Source: Opitutaceae bacterium
GTDB taxonomy: Bacteria; Verrucomicrobiota; Verrucomicrobiia; Opitutales; Opitutaceae
Direction of reading: 5' to 3'
Assembly: GCA_003164715.1 (NCBI GenBank)
Contig: PLTZ01000062.1
Coordinates: forward strand, 1-45,874
Length of the DNA stretch: 45,874 nucleotides
The notes below the pieces were generated by a model. It worked only from the letters and a program-made list of their open reading frames with translations, searched no databases and had not been told where the DNA came from. The stretch's first letter is position 1; every line of letters begins with the position of its first letter. The translations under genes and the position numbers were made by a program. This document shows positions 7,596-15,503 of this stretch, piece after piece.

Positions 7596-9713
7596 ATGCA
7601 ACCGACCGAACCGACACGCCAAGACGCCAGGAAACAGCGGGGGCCGCTGTGGGCGGCCGTCTCCGTGCTGGCGGTGTTCGGAGGGACGCTGGCTGCGTAC
7701 CTGCCCGCGCTCCACGGGGGGTTCCTCTGGGACGACGCCGCGCACATCACGGCCCGGAGCCTCCAGGGTTGGGACGGCCTCTGGAAAATCTGGTTCAGGC
7801 TCGGGAGCACCCAGCAGTACTACCCGGTGCTCCACAGCGCCTTCTGGGTGGAGCACCGGCTCTGGGGCGACTCGGTCCTCGGCTACCACCTGGTCAATGT
7901 CGGCCTGCACGCGGCGGCGGCGTGCCTGTTCGCGTTGGCGCTCGCCCGTTTCCTCGGCAGGGAGGGTGTCCCTGAGTGGCCCGAATGGCTCGCGGCTGCG
8001 ATCTTTGCGCTGCATCCGGTCTGCGTCGAGTCCGTCGCCTGGATCTCCGAGCAGAAGAACACGCTCTCGCTCGTCTTCTACCTTCTCTCCGCGGTCGCCT
8101 ACCTGCGGTTCGACCGCGCAAGGGGGCGGGGCTGGTACGCCCTGGCCTTCGGCCTGTTCCTGCTGGCCCTCCTCAGCAAGTCCGTGACGGCGACACTGCC
8201 CGGGGCGCTCCTCCTTGCTCTGGCGTGGCGCCGGCCGGGCCTGTCCTGGCGGCGCGACGTCCTGCCGCTTGTTCCCCTGTTCGTCGTCGGCGCGTCGGTT
8301 GGGCTCTTCACGGCCTGGGTCGAGCGGAACTATATCGGTGCGCGCGGCGGGGCCTTCGACCTCGGGCTTGTCAAGCGGTGCTTCCTGGCCGGCCGGATCG
8401 CCTGGTTCTACCTGGGGAAGCTTGTCTGGCCGGCGGACCTCGCCTTCATTTATCCGCGCTGGAGTGTCACGGCCGACTGGGCATGGAGCCTCGGCTCCCT
8501 AGGACTCGCCGCCGCCCTGGCGGTCCTGGTCGCGGTCCGGCGCACGTGCCGGGCCCCCCTTTTCGCGATGCTGTTCTTCCTCGGCTCGGCGTTTCCAGCG
8601 CTCGGCTTCTTCAACGTCTATCCCTTCATCTTCTCGTACGTGGCCGACCACTGGCAGTACCTGCCGTGCCTGGGCGTGATTGCGCTGTTCGCGGAGGGAG
8701 CCGGCGCCGCGGCCGAGGCAGCCGGGGCGGCGGGCGGCCTTCAGGGGAGGGTGGCGAGGGTCGCGCTTGCGGGCGCCGCCGCGGCGCTCCTCGTGGTCCT
8801 CCTTGTCCTTACCCGGCGCCAGAGCTCCCTGTACCGGGACGTCGGCGTCCTGTACTCGGACACCCTGACCAAGGATCCAGCTTGCTGGATGGCGCGCAAC
8901 AACCTGGGGGTCCACCTGATGGAAGGGGGCTCGCTCGACGCGTCGATCGCGCAGCTTGAGGAAGCCGTCCGTCTCAAACCCGATTATCCGGAGGCGCACA
9001 ACAACCTGGGCAACGCGCTGTCACGGGTGCCCGGCAGGCTTCCCGAGGCCATCACCGAATTCGAGGCGACCCTGAAGATCGATCCGGGAATGGCCGAGGC
9101 CCATGCCAACCTGGGAATCGCGCTCGTGAAGACGCCGGGCGGGCTCTCGGCCGGCGTCGCGCAGCTGCAGGCGGCCCTGCGGGGCGATGCCGACAATCCC
9201 GAGGCATTTGAGGCGCGCTTCAACCTGGGAAACGCCCTGGCGCGGCTCGGCCGATGGACGGAGGCCGCCGAGCAGTACCAGGCGGCGCTTAATCTCAATC
9301 CGGAGAGTTCCGAAACCCGCGTCAACCTGGGGGGAGCCCTGGCCGAGCTCGGCCGCGGACCCGAGGCCGTCGAGCAGTACCGGGCCGCGCTCCGCATCGA
9401 CCCGGGCTCGCAGGCGGCCCATTTCGACCTCGGGAGGGCGCTGCGAAACGTCGGCGACGGCAACGAGGCGATCGCCGAGTACCTCCAGGCCCTGCGGATC
9501 GGCCCCGACTCGGCGCAGCTAAGGAGCAGCCTGGGTTCCGCCTACTACCGCCAAGGCAGGATGGACGAGGCGATTTCCCAGTTCCGAAGCGCTGTGGAAC
9601 TGGAGCCCGGCTACGCCGACGCCCATTACAACCTCGCACTCGCGCTGCTCAAGGAGGGCCGCGGGGACGAGGCCGCGGTGGAATTCGCGGCGGCCGGGCG
9701 CCCACGGCCCTGA
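7596..9713 (+). CDS. TMTC-like membrane protein, putative GT-C glycosyltransferase with C-terminal TPRs
   Basis: This 705-residue protein has about ten hydrophobic segments over residues 17-420 and then about eight TPR units to the C-terminus (e.g. AHNNLGNAL, ARFNLGNALARLGRW, AHYNLALALLKEGRG). The first extracytoplasmic loop has an acidic pair in FLWDDA (residues 45-50), the position of the catalytic Asp in GT-C enzymes, and a later HPVCVESVAWISEQKN block matches the HPxxTExVA signature of TMTC/O-mannosyltransferase-like proteins. In animals TMTC proteins transfer mannose to cadherins; bacterial members are mostly uncharacterised. A lipid-linked sugar donor and surface target are likely but unproven. 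It converges with a paralogue at 9721, seven bases from its stop. Confidence 0.82.
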   Translation: MQPTEPTRQDARKQRGPLWAAVSVLAVFGGTLAAYLPALHGGFLWDDAAHITARSLQGWDGLWKIWFRLGSTQQYYPVLHSAFWVEHRLWGDSVLGYHLVNVGLHAAAACLFALALARFLGREGVPEWPEWLAAAIFALHPVCVESVAWISEQKNTLSLVFYLLSAVAYLRFDRARGRGWYALAFGLFLLALLSKSVTATLPGALLLALAWRRPGLSWRRDVLPLVPLFVVGASVGLFTAWVERNYIGARGGAFDLGLVKRCFLAGRIAWFYLGKLVWPADLAFIYPRWSVTADWAWSLGSLGLAAALAVLVAVRRTCRAPLFAMLFFLGSAFPALGFFNVYPFIFSYVADHWQYLPCLGVIALFAEGAGAAAEAAGAAGGLQGRVARVALAGAAAALLVVLLVLTRRQSSLYRDVGVLYSDTLTKDPACWMARNNLGVHLMEGGSLDASIAQLEEAVRLKPDYPEAHNNLGNALSRVPGRLPEAITEFEATLKIDPGMAEAHANLGIALVKTPGGLSAGVAQLQAALRGDADNPEAFEARFNLGNALARLGRWTEAAEQYQAALNLNPESSETRVNLGGALAELGRGPEAVEQYRAALRIDPGSQAAHFDLGRALRNVGDGNEAIAEYLQALRIGPDSAQLRSSLGSAYYRQGRMDEAISQFRSAVELEPGYADAHYNLALALLKEGRGDEAAVEFAAAGRPRP

Positions 9714-9728
9714 GAGGTTCCTACCTCT
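9713..9728. terminator. Small inverted repeat between convergent stops
   Basis: AGAGGT-TCCT-ACCTCT spans the seven-base gap between the stops of the two convergent TMTC-like genes. It is symmetric, so it could work in both directions, but it is short and has no T-tract. It is the only structure available for termination here. Confidence 0.3.
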
Positions 9729-11856
9729 GGGCCCGGAGCCTCTCCAGCATTCGGGTGGCGGAGGGGTCGTTCGGCCGGAGCTCGAGCACCCGCTCGTACT
9801 CGGCGGCCGCCTCGTCGCGGCGGCCGGTCTGCAGGAGGGCCGTGGCGCGCGCGAAATGCGCCTGGGCGAAGTCCGGCATCGCGCGGATCGCCGCCTCGAT
9901 CCGGGCCAGCCCCTCGGCCGGGCGCCCGGTGCGGCAGAGCATGATGCCCAGGTTGTTGCTCGCCTCGGCGAGGCCGGGGTCGATCCTCAAGGCTTCCTCG
10001 TAGCTGGAAACGGCCTCCGGGACCCGGCCGGCCTGGACCAGCGCGTTTCCAAGGTCGAAATGCGCGCGGGCGAAGTCGGGCTTCATCCTGAGCGCAGTCC
10101 GGTACTCCTCGATCGCCTGGGCGACCTTGCCCGACTGCGCAAGGGCCATGCCCAGGCCGTTGTGCGCCTCCGCGAAGCCCGGCCTCGCGCGGAGGGCGGC
10201 CTCGAACTGCTCGACCGCCTCCGCGGGTCGGCCGCTCCTGGCGAGGGCGTCGCCGTAGTCGACGCGACCCTGCGCAAAGCCGGGCTCCATCCGCAGCGAC
10301 TCCTCGAAGTGGGGGAGCGCCTGCGCGGTGCGCCCCGCCTTGTCGAGGGCCATGGCGAGGTTGAAGTGCGCCGCGGCGTACCTGGGCTCGAGGCTCAGGG
10401 CGGCCTCGTACATCGCGATCGCGTCGGCTGGGCGGCCGGCCCGGTCCAGGGCGTTTCCGAGGTTGTTGAGCGCTCCGGGGTAGGACGGCTGGAGCTTGAG
10501 CGCCTCCTGGTACTGGCCGATGGCCTCTCCGACCCGGCCGGCGTGAAAGAGGGCGAGGCCCAGGTTGTTGCGGGCGTTGGGGTTTTCCGGGCGCTTCGCC
10601 ACCGTGTCGGTCCACAGGGCCAGTTCGCTCCGGTAGTCGTCGTTTCGCGCCTGGGTGAGGAACCCGAGGGCAAGGACCACGAGCCCGAGGAGCGGCCACG
10701 AGCGCCTGCCAAGGAGCGCGTAGGTCAGGGCGACGGCGGCGACGGCCGCGGCGGCAAGCGGCAGGTACATGCGGTGCTCGGCCATGGTCTGCGTCGCCAC
10801 GGGCACGATGCTGCTCGGGGCGAGAATCACCAGGAACCAGGCGCCGAGGAACCCGACCGCGGGCCGCAGCCGCAGCGCCGCGAGCGTGGCCGCAGCGAGG
10901 GGTACCGTGACGAGGGCGAAGGGCGCCACCGCGGCGAGGCCCTGGAAGCGGAAGGGTCCGTACTCAAAGACGAGGGGCCTCGGCCACACGGCGAGGCCGG
11001 CGTAGCGGGCGACGGCCTCGATTTGGGCAAGCCAGTAGTCCCCGGGCGCCACGCCGGCGTTGAAGCCGACCGAGCCGCCGCGGTTCCAGCCTGTCGCCGC
11101 GATTAGGAGGGGAAGGGGCAGCCATGTCGCCGCGAGCGAAAGGTACATCCCCCTGCGCAGCTGCCAGGCCTTCCGGAACGAGCCTGCGGCGAATGTGCGG
11201 TCGTAGAGGAGCACCATGACGGGCGCCGTAGCCATGACTTCCTTGGTTCCCATGCCGAGGAGGCAGGCCACAACGGCTGCGGCCTGCCACCGCGCCGGCC
11301 GCGGGGACCCGACGGACCGGATGAAGAGGTAGAGCGTGAGCAGGTAGAAGAACCCCATCAGCGACTCGACGCGCTGGACGACGTAGGTTACCGACTCGGT
11401 CTGCAGCGGGTGGACGGTCCAGAGGAGCGCCGCGGCCAGCGCCAGCGGCAGCGCGTCCCTCCCGAAGCGCGCGCCAAGCGCCGGTCCGGCCAGGGTCCGG
11501 CGGACGATGCCGAAGAGCGTGAGGCCCGACAGGGCGTGGACGAGGAGGTTGAGCAGGTGGTAGCTCCAGACGTCCGTGCCGCTGAGCGCATAGTTCACGG
11601 CGAGCGTAAGGTTGGCGACCGGGCGGCCGCCCACCGTCGTGTCCCCCGGGGCGGACAGGAGCGCGTCCCAGGGCGGCCACAGGTGCCGGATCGAGGGATT
11701 CTCGGGGATCGCCTTCAGGTCGTCGTAGACAAAGGGCACCCGGAGGCTGTTGTGGTACGCGGTGGCCGCCGCGGCCGCGATCAGGACGGCCGCAAGGACC
11801 GCCTGCAACCGGCCCAGCTCCGGAGCCCGCACCGCCGTTGCTTGCACAGCCTTCAT
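9721..11856 (-). CDS. Second TMTC-like membrane-TPR protein, putative GT-C glycosyltransferase
   Basis: A 711-residue paralogue of the gene at 7596. An N-terminal membrane segment (VLAAVLIAAAAATAYHNSL) is followed by VPFVYDDLKAI with the acidic pair of the first GT-C loop, GGRPVANLTLAVNY, and HPLQTESVTYVVQRVESL, the clearest TMTC/DUF1736-like signature in the window. About ten transmembrane segments reach residue 410, then about eight consecutive TPRs (NARNNLGLALFHAGR, ALNNLGNALDRAGR, AHFDLGNALVQAGR). The TPRs would lie on the opposite side of the membrane or in a soluble domain and may hold the acceptor protein. It is transcribed towards the other copy. The sequences differ enough that the duplication is not recent (inference). 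Confidence 0.84.
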   Translation of the reverse strand: MKAVQATAVRAPELGRLQAVLAAVLIAAAAATAYHNSLRVPFVYDDLKAIPENPSIRHLWPPWDALLSAPGDTTVGGRPVANLTLAVNYALSGTDVWSYHLLNLLVHALSGLTLFGIVRRTLAGPALGARFGRDALPLALAAALLWTVHPLQTESVTYVVQRVESLMGFFYLLTLYLFIRSVGSPRPARWQAAAVVACLLGMGTKEVMATAPVMVLLYDRTFAAGSFRKAWQLRRGMYLSLAATWLPLPLLIAATGWNRGGSVGFNAGVAPGDYWLAQIEAVARYAGLAVWPRPLVFEYGPFRFQGLAAVAPFALVTVPLAAATLAALRLRPAVGFLGAWFLVILAPSSIVPVATQTMAEHRMYLPLAAAAVAAVALTYALLGRRSWPLLGLVVLALGFLTQARNDDYRSELALWTDTVAKRPENPNARNNLGLALFHAGRVGEAIGQYQEALKLQPSYPGALNNLGNALDRAGRPADAIAMYEAALSLEPRYAAAHFNLAMALDKAGRTAQALPHFEESLRMEPGFAQGRVDYGDALARSGRPAEAVEQFEAALRARPGFAEAHNGLGMALAQSGKVAQAIEEYRTALRMKPDFARAHFDLGNALVQAGRVPEAVSSYEEALRIDPGLAEASNNLGIMLCRTGRPAEGLARIEAAIRAMPDFAQAHFARATALLQTGRRDEAAAEYERVLELRPNDPSATRMLERLRAQR

Positions 11857-12160
11857 CCGCTGGCGGGGCGCGCCGTGCTCGTCATGCGACGGCTGCAGTG
11901 TGTTCGCGTCATTTCAAGCTGGGGTCGGTGCGCCCCCTGTCTGAACGCACGGCCGCGCCCAATCAACACCATTGAACCGCGGGCGCCCCGGGGGCCGACC
12001 GGATCCCCGGGGATCTTACCCTTCCCGGCGGAATATTTTCCAGATTGTCACGCGGGGCCGTTTGAAATCTGCGGCACCTTCTCCATCTTGGTTTCGAGGC
12101 ATTAATCTTCGGAACCGTTTCCATTAAATCGCGTCATACCCTTGGTCTCCCCTTCGATCC
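11857..12160. other. Intergenic region with a 14-bp palindrome
   Basis: About 300 bp lie between the divergent starts at 11856 and 12161. It contains GATCCCCGGGGATC at 12002-12015, a perfect 14-bp palindrome, and an AT-richer stretch near 12025-12130 where promoters could lie. I see no gene and no clear promoter pair. Confidence 0.35.
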
Positions 12161-12373
12161 GTGAACCCCCCAGAATACATGGCCCCGACCCAGCACCCCT
12201 TCCACGACGGGGAACTGCTGCGCCTTGAGCTCCAGATCGCGAAAAGGGCGGACACGCTCTGGCTGGCGGCGGGCCAGGGCGGGGGCAGCGACCTGATGCA
12301 CTGGCTTAAGGCGGAGAACGAGGTCCTGGGGCAATATCTCGGCTCTGAGGCCGTGGGCGCCGGGGAGCTGTGA
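12161..12373 (+). CDS. Small DUF2934-type protein
   Basis: From GTG at 12161 it is 70 residues; an in-frame ATG at 12179 is an alternative. The core (IAKRADTLWLAAGQGGGSDL followed by MHWLKAENEVL) fits the DUF2934 pattern of an I-x-x-x-A-x-x-L-W helix, a glycine-rich turn and a D-x-x-x-W-L-x-A-E helix. Proteins with this short motif are common in Alpha- and Gammaproteobacteria and Verrucomicrobiota; their function is unknown. It ends 51 bp before the isochorismatase-fold gene and may share its transcript. No clear ribosome-binding site for either start. Confidence 0.6.
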   Translation: MNPPEYMAPTQHPFHDGELLRLELQIAKRADTLWLAAGQGGGSDLMHWLKAENEVLGQYLGSEAVGAGEL

Positions 12374-12424
12374 CGCCGCGTCTTTCGGTTGCCGTGCGGG
12401 CGGGCGCGGGGCAATCTTTCGTCC

Positions 12425-13018
12425 GTGAGCCCCAATGAGCCCTTCGACCGGGCGCGCACCGCGCTGCTCGTGATGGATTTCCAGGTTGGCATCGTGGCCA
12501 ACTTCGCGGGCGGCGACCAGGCCGGGCTGCTTGCGCGGACGCAGGCCGCGCTGGCCGCTGCGCGGGACGCCGCAGTGCCGGTCATCTATGTCGTCATCGG
12601 CTTCCGCGCCGGTCATCCGGAGATATGCCCGCGCAACGCGGCCTTCAGCGGGGTCAAGGCGTCGGGCATTTATGCCGCCGGGGACCCTAAGGCCGAGATC
12701 CACCCGGCGCTGGCCCCCGTCGACGGGGACATCATCGTCACGAAGCGGCGCGTGAGCGCGTTCTCGGGGAGCGACCTCGCGTTGGTTCTCCGCTCGAGGG
12801 GGATCGAGACCCTCGTCCTCGCCGGGATCGCCACGAGCGGCGTCGTGCTGTCGACGCTTCGGCAGGCCGCGGATGACGACTACGGCCTCGTCGTCCTCTC
12901 GGACTGCTGCGCGGACCGCGATCCGGAGGTCCACCGCTGCCTCTTGGAGAAGGTGTTCCCTCGCCAGGCCCGGGTGATGACCGGCGAGGAGTTCCGGTTC
13001 GCCCTGGGGAAGGCCTGA
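12425..13018 (+). CDS. Isochorismatase-fold hydrolase with Gly in place of the catalytic Cys
   Basis: Starting at GTG 12425 the protein is 197 residues (MSPNEPFDRARTALLVMDFQ); the frame is open 36 bp further upstream but that part lacks family character. Asp18 (MDFQ) and Lys107 (VTKRR) are the conserved acid and base of the isochorismatase-like superfamily. At the nucleophile position, within GIATSGVVLSTLRQA, Gly139 replaces the Cys found in nicotinamidases and carbamoylases, as in true isochorismatases such as EntB and PhzD. It therefore probably hydrolyses a vinyl ether or is not a cysteine hydrolase. No siderophore or phenazine genes are near, so the substrate is unknown. Confidence 0.85.
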   Translation: MSPNEPFDRARTALLVMDFQVGIVANFAGGDQAGLLARTQAALAAARDAAVPVIYVVIGFRAGHPEICPRNAAFSGVKASGIYAAGDPKAEIHPALAPVDGDIIVTKRRVSAFSGSDLALVLRSRGIETLVLAGIATSGVVLSTLRQAADDDYGLVVLSDCCADRDPEVHRCLLEKVFPRQARVMTGEEFRFALGKA

Positions 13019-13028
13019 AGGCCCGCGC

Positions 13029-13421
13029 TCAGATCGGGGTGCGGGGCTGGCCGGACCTCGAGATCACCGCGTACCCGACAAGGTCCTCGAAGGGGATCTC
13101 CCTGCCGGGCTGGAAGGGACCCGGATAGGTGAGGAGCACGACGTCGCCCGGCCGGCCCAGGATCGCGGGCTCGTAGGGCCCCAGGACGGCCACGACGATC
13201 ATGGCGTCCCCGGGGCGTCCGCCGGAGTTCGGGCGCAGGTAGACCTTGGTGAGCGGCCTGCCCGGGCCCGGCATCCTTGGCGAGAAGAACTCCCCCTGAG
13301 GCCGCTCGATGCGGATGAGGGTGGCGATGCGCATCTCGGGCTCTTTCGAGGGCAACGTGCACGCGGCGAGCATGAGGCAGGCGCCGCAGAGCAGGATGGC
13401 GGCGGCGCGGGCCGGGTCCAT
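13029..13421 (-). CDS. Small lipoprotein of unknown function
   Basis: With ATG at 13421 the product is 130 residues and begins with a lipoprotein signal: MDPARAAAILLCGACLMLA then AC, with lipobox LAAC. The frame is open to 13523, but the extra 34 residues would precede the signal peptide and are probably not translated. The mature part is beta-rich with many Gly and Pro residues (RPGDAMIVVAVLGPYEPAI, RPGDVVLLTYPGPFQPG), suggesting a small barrel or OB-like fold. I do not recognise a family. It lies downstream of the EamA transporter gene with a gap of about 180 bp and may be separately expressed. Confidence 0.65.
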   Translation of the reverse strand: MDPARAAAILLCGACLMLAACTLPSKEPEMRIATLIRIERPQGEFFSPRMPGPGRPLTKVYLRPNSGGRPGDAMIVVAVLGPYEPAILGRPGDVVLLTYPGPFQPGREIPFEDLVGYAVISRSGQPRTPI

Positions 13422-13600
13422 CGCCAGACACGGGATTCCCCGCGGCCTCGCTCCAATCTGGCGCCAGGCGCGCTCGGGCGCTTCGTCACGGAAGGCGGCC
13501 CCTGTCAGGAGAGGGGGCTCCATGCATACCTACGACCGCCGAGCGCCCCAAAGCCGCCATTGCGCGGGTCGAGCTAGCCCCGGCAATCTGACGGGCGCCC

Positions 13601-14488
13601 TCAGTGCGCCCCGGACTCGCCCCTGCGTCGCAGGACCAGGATGTTGCCGCCGACGCAGAGCGCGATTCCCGCCACCATGCAGACCTGCCAGCGCAGGCCC
13701 TCGAACAGCGTCGACAACAGAAGCGCCACGATCGGGATGGCCACGTTGATGTATCCGGCCCTGCCAGCTCCTATGCGCCCCACAAGAGTGAGATACGCGC
13801 CAAAAGCGAGCACCGAGCCGAACAGCGCGAGATAGCCCAGGGAAAGCAGGTAGCTGATCGACCCGTCGAATGAGAAGCTCCGGCCGGCTGCCAGCGCGTA
13901 CAGCGCCACGAAGAGGGCGCCGTACATCATGCCGAAGGTGTTGAGCTGGACGACCGGCAGGCCCTGGCGCTGGTTCCGGGAGGCGACGAGGTTCCCAAGC
14001 GAGGCGGAGACTGTCCCGGTGACCGCCAACGCGAGCCCGCGCTCCGACCGGCCGAACCCGGCGGCGGCCCCGAGTTCGGGCAGGAAGATGAGCGCCACGC
14101 CGCCGACGCCGAGCGCGGCGCCTAGGAGCATGGGGAGCCTGACCGGTGTGCCGAAGAACGCGCGCGCGCCCAGAATGTTGAGAAAGACGATCCCGGAGAA
14201 GGCGACGGCGACGAGGCCCGAGCTGATCTCACCCTCGGCGAGGTACACGCACACGTAGTTGATCCCAAAGAGAAGCGCGCCCTGCGCCGCCATCCACAGG
14301 TGCTCGCGCCAGGTGAAGACCAGGCGCAGTCGGCGTACGCCGCACCAGGCAAACAGGATCAGGCTCGCAAGCGCAAAGCGGTACGCCACCGAAACCTCGG
14401 GCGGGACCTTGCCCAGCTGGTAGGTGATGGCGAGCCAGGTCGAGCCCCAGATCAGGATCGGCGTGAGGTAGAGGCCAAGGTTGTCCAT
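13601..14488 (-). CDS. EamA/DMT-family transporter
   Basis: This 295-residue membrane protein has about ten hydrophobic helices arranged as two EamA repeats (first IWGSTWLAITYQL, second starting near ALAVTGTVSASLGNLVASRN). The length and pattern are those of RhaT/YdcZ-like drug and metabolite exporters, which export amino acids or small metabolites in exchange for protons. ATG at 14488 is used. It lies 40 bp after the radical SAM gene on the same strand and could be part of one operon with the asparagine-synthetase-like and radical SAM genes, possibly exporting their product (inference). Confidence 0.88.
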   Translation of the reverse strand: MDNLGLYLTPILIWGSTWLAITYQLGKVPPEVSVAYRFALASLILFAWCGVRRLRLVFTWREHLWMAAQGALLFGINYVCVYLAEGEISSGLVAVAFSGIVFLNILGARAFFGTPVRLPMLLGAALGVGGVALIFLPELGAAAGFGRSERGLALAVTGTVSASLGNLVASRNQRQGLPVVQLNTFGMMYGALFVALYALAAGRSFSFDGSISYLLSLGYLALFGSVLAFGAYLTLVGRIGAGRAGYINVAIPIVALLLSTLFEGLRWQVCMVAGIALCVGGNILVLRRRGESGAH

Positions 14489-14528
14489 AGTGTGGGACGC
14501 AGGCGCGCCGTGTCGATGGAGCCAGACG

Positions 14529-15503
14529 TCATGAGCCGCAGGCCTCGCAATGAGGTGGGGGCACGTCGCGCTGCGTCTGGTTCACCGCCTCCAACCGCTC
14601 GCGCCGCGCGGCAAGGCAACGGGGGCAGGCGGAGAACTGCTCCAGGGCCCACGTGTCGGCGAAGACCCGGCCGCGCCCCAGCGCGAGGGCCGCCCGCTGA
14701 GCCGCCTCGAGCGTTGCAAGGGTCGGCGCGACAAACTCACCCGATTCACGGAGCCGCTCCATCGCGCCGTTTCCGGCGCGGGTCGGTATGAGCGTCACCG
14801 CCCCCGCGCCGCACGCAAACGCGAACTCGGCCGATTTCACGGCCCAGGCCAGAGCCGACTCTTCGTCAAGGAAAGGCGGGTTTACCAGGATGAACGCGCG
14901 CAGCGCGATCCGCTCGGCCGCGAGGAATTCGGCGGCCCGCGCGAACTGCGCAAGGTCGAACTTCTTGTTCAGCTTCTCCAGCACCTCTGGGTGCGCGGTT
15001 TCGAGTCCCAGGGCGACCTCGAGCGTTCCGGACAGCAGGTCGCGCAGCACTCGGGCGCGATCGCCGACGAGAAGGGGGTGCGACTCCACGACCAGGTGGC
15101 GTGCGAAGGCGACCTTCCGGGCGATCGGCGCATAATCGGCAGGCGGGATCGCTGCCGGATCGAAGAAGCTGCCGCTGTTGTAGAGCTTCACCTGGGCCGG
15201 GAGCGGCCCCGAGTCCGACCACGCCCGGACCGCAACCTCCACCTGCCGCGGAATCGCTCCCTGCGGGACGGATCCGAGGGTGGTGTCCTTCCACAGGTCG
15301 CACATCAGGCAGCGCCACGGGCATTCGCGGTTGGTGAGTAGCACGACGCCGGAATCCACGACCTCGCCGGATGCAAGGCGCTCGCGTTCGCGGAAGACGC
15401 CGTGCGGCACATTAGCGTCGGGCGGGGGGGGCCGCGGCGGCCGCTGCGCGAGGATCCAGGCCGTGCGGCCACGCGTCGGGTACGCCGAGACCGTGCCCCT
15501 CAC
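14529..15503 (-). CDS. Radical SAM enzyme with C-terminal Cys pairs
   Basis: The 324-residue protein starts at GTG 15503, overlapping the TGA of the upstream gene (GTGA, 15500-15503). The radical SAM cluster motif CxxxCxxC is Cys61, Cys65 and Cys68 (ECPWRCLMCDLW). Further core elements are KLYNSGSFFD (strand 2) and ALGLETAHPEVLEKLNKKFD, reminiscent of the Elp3/MiaB/TIGR01210-type group, which act on tRNA. Near the C-terminus a CPRC and a CEAC pair could bind zinc or a second FeS cluster. Strict coupling to the asparagine-synthetase-like gene implies a two-step modification or biosynthesis. The substrate cannot be told from sequence. Confidence 0.82.
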   Translation of the reverse strand: MRGTVSAYPTRGRTAWILAQRPPRPPPPDANVPHGVFRERERLASGEVVDSGVVLLTNRECPWRCLMCDLWKDTTLGSVPQGAIPRQVEVAVRAWSDSGPLPAQVKLYNSGSFFDPAAIPPADYAPIARKVAFARHLVVESHPLLVGDRARVLRDLLSGTLEVALGLETAHPEVLEKLNKKFDLAQFARAAEFLAAERIALRAFILVNPPFLDEESALAWAVKSAEFAFACGAGAVTLIPTRAGNGAMERLRESGEFVAPTLATLEAAQRAALALGRGRVFADTWALEQFSACPRCLAARRERLEAVNQTQRDVPPPHCEACGS

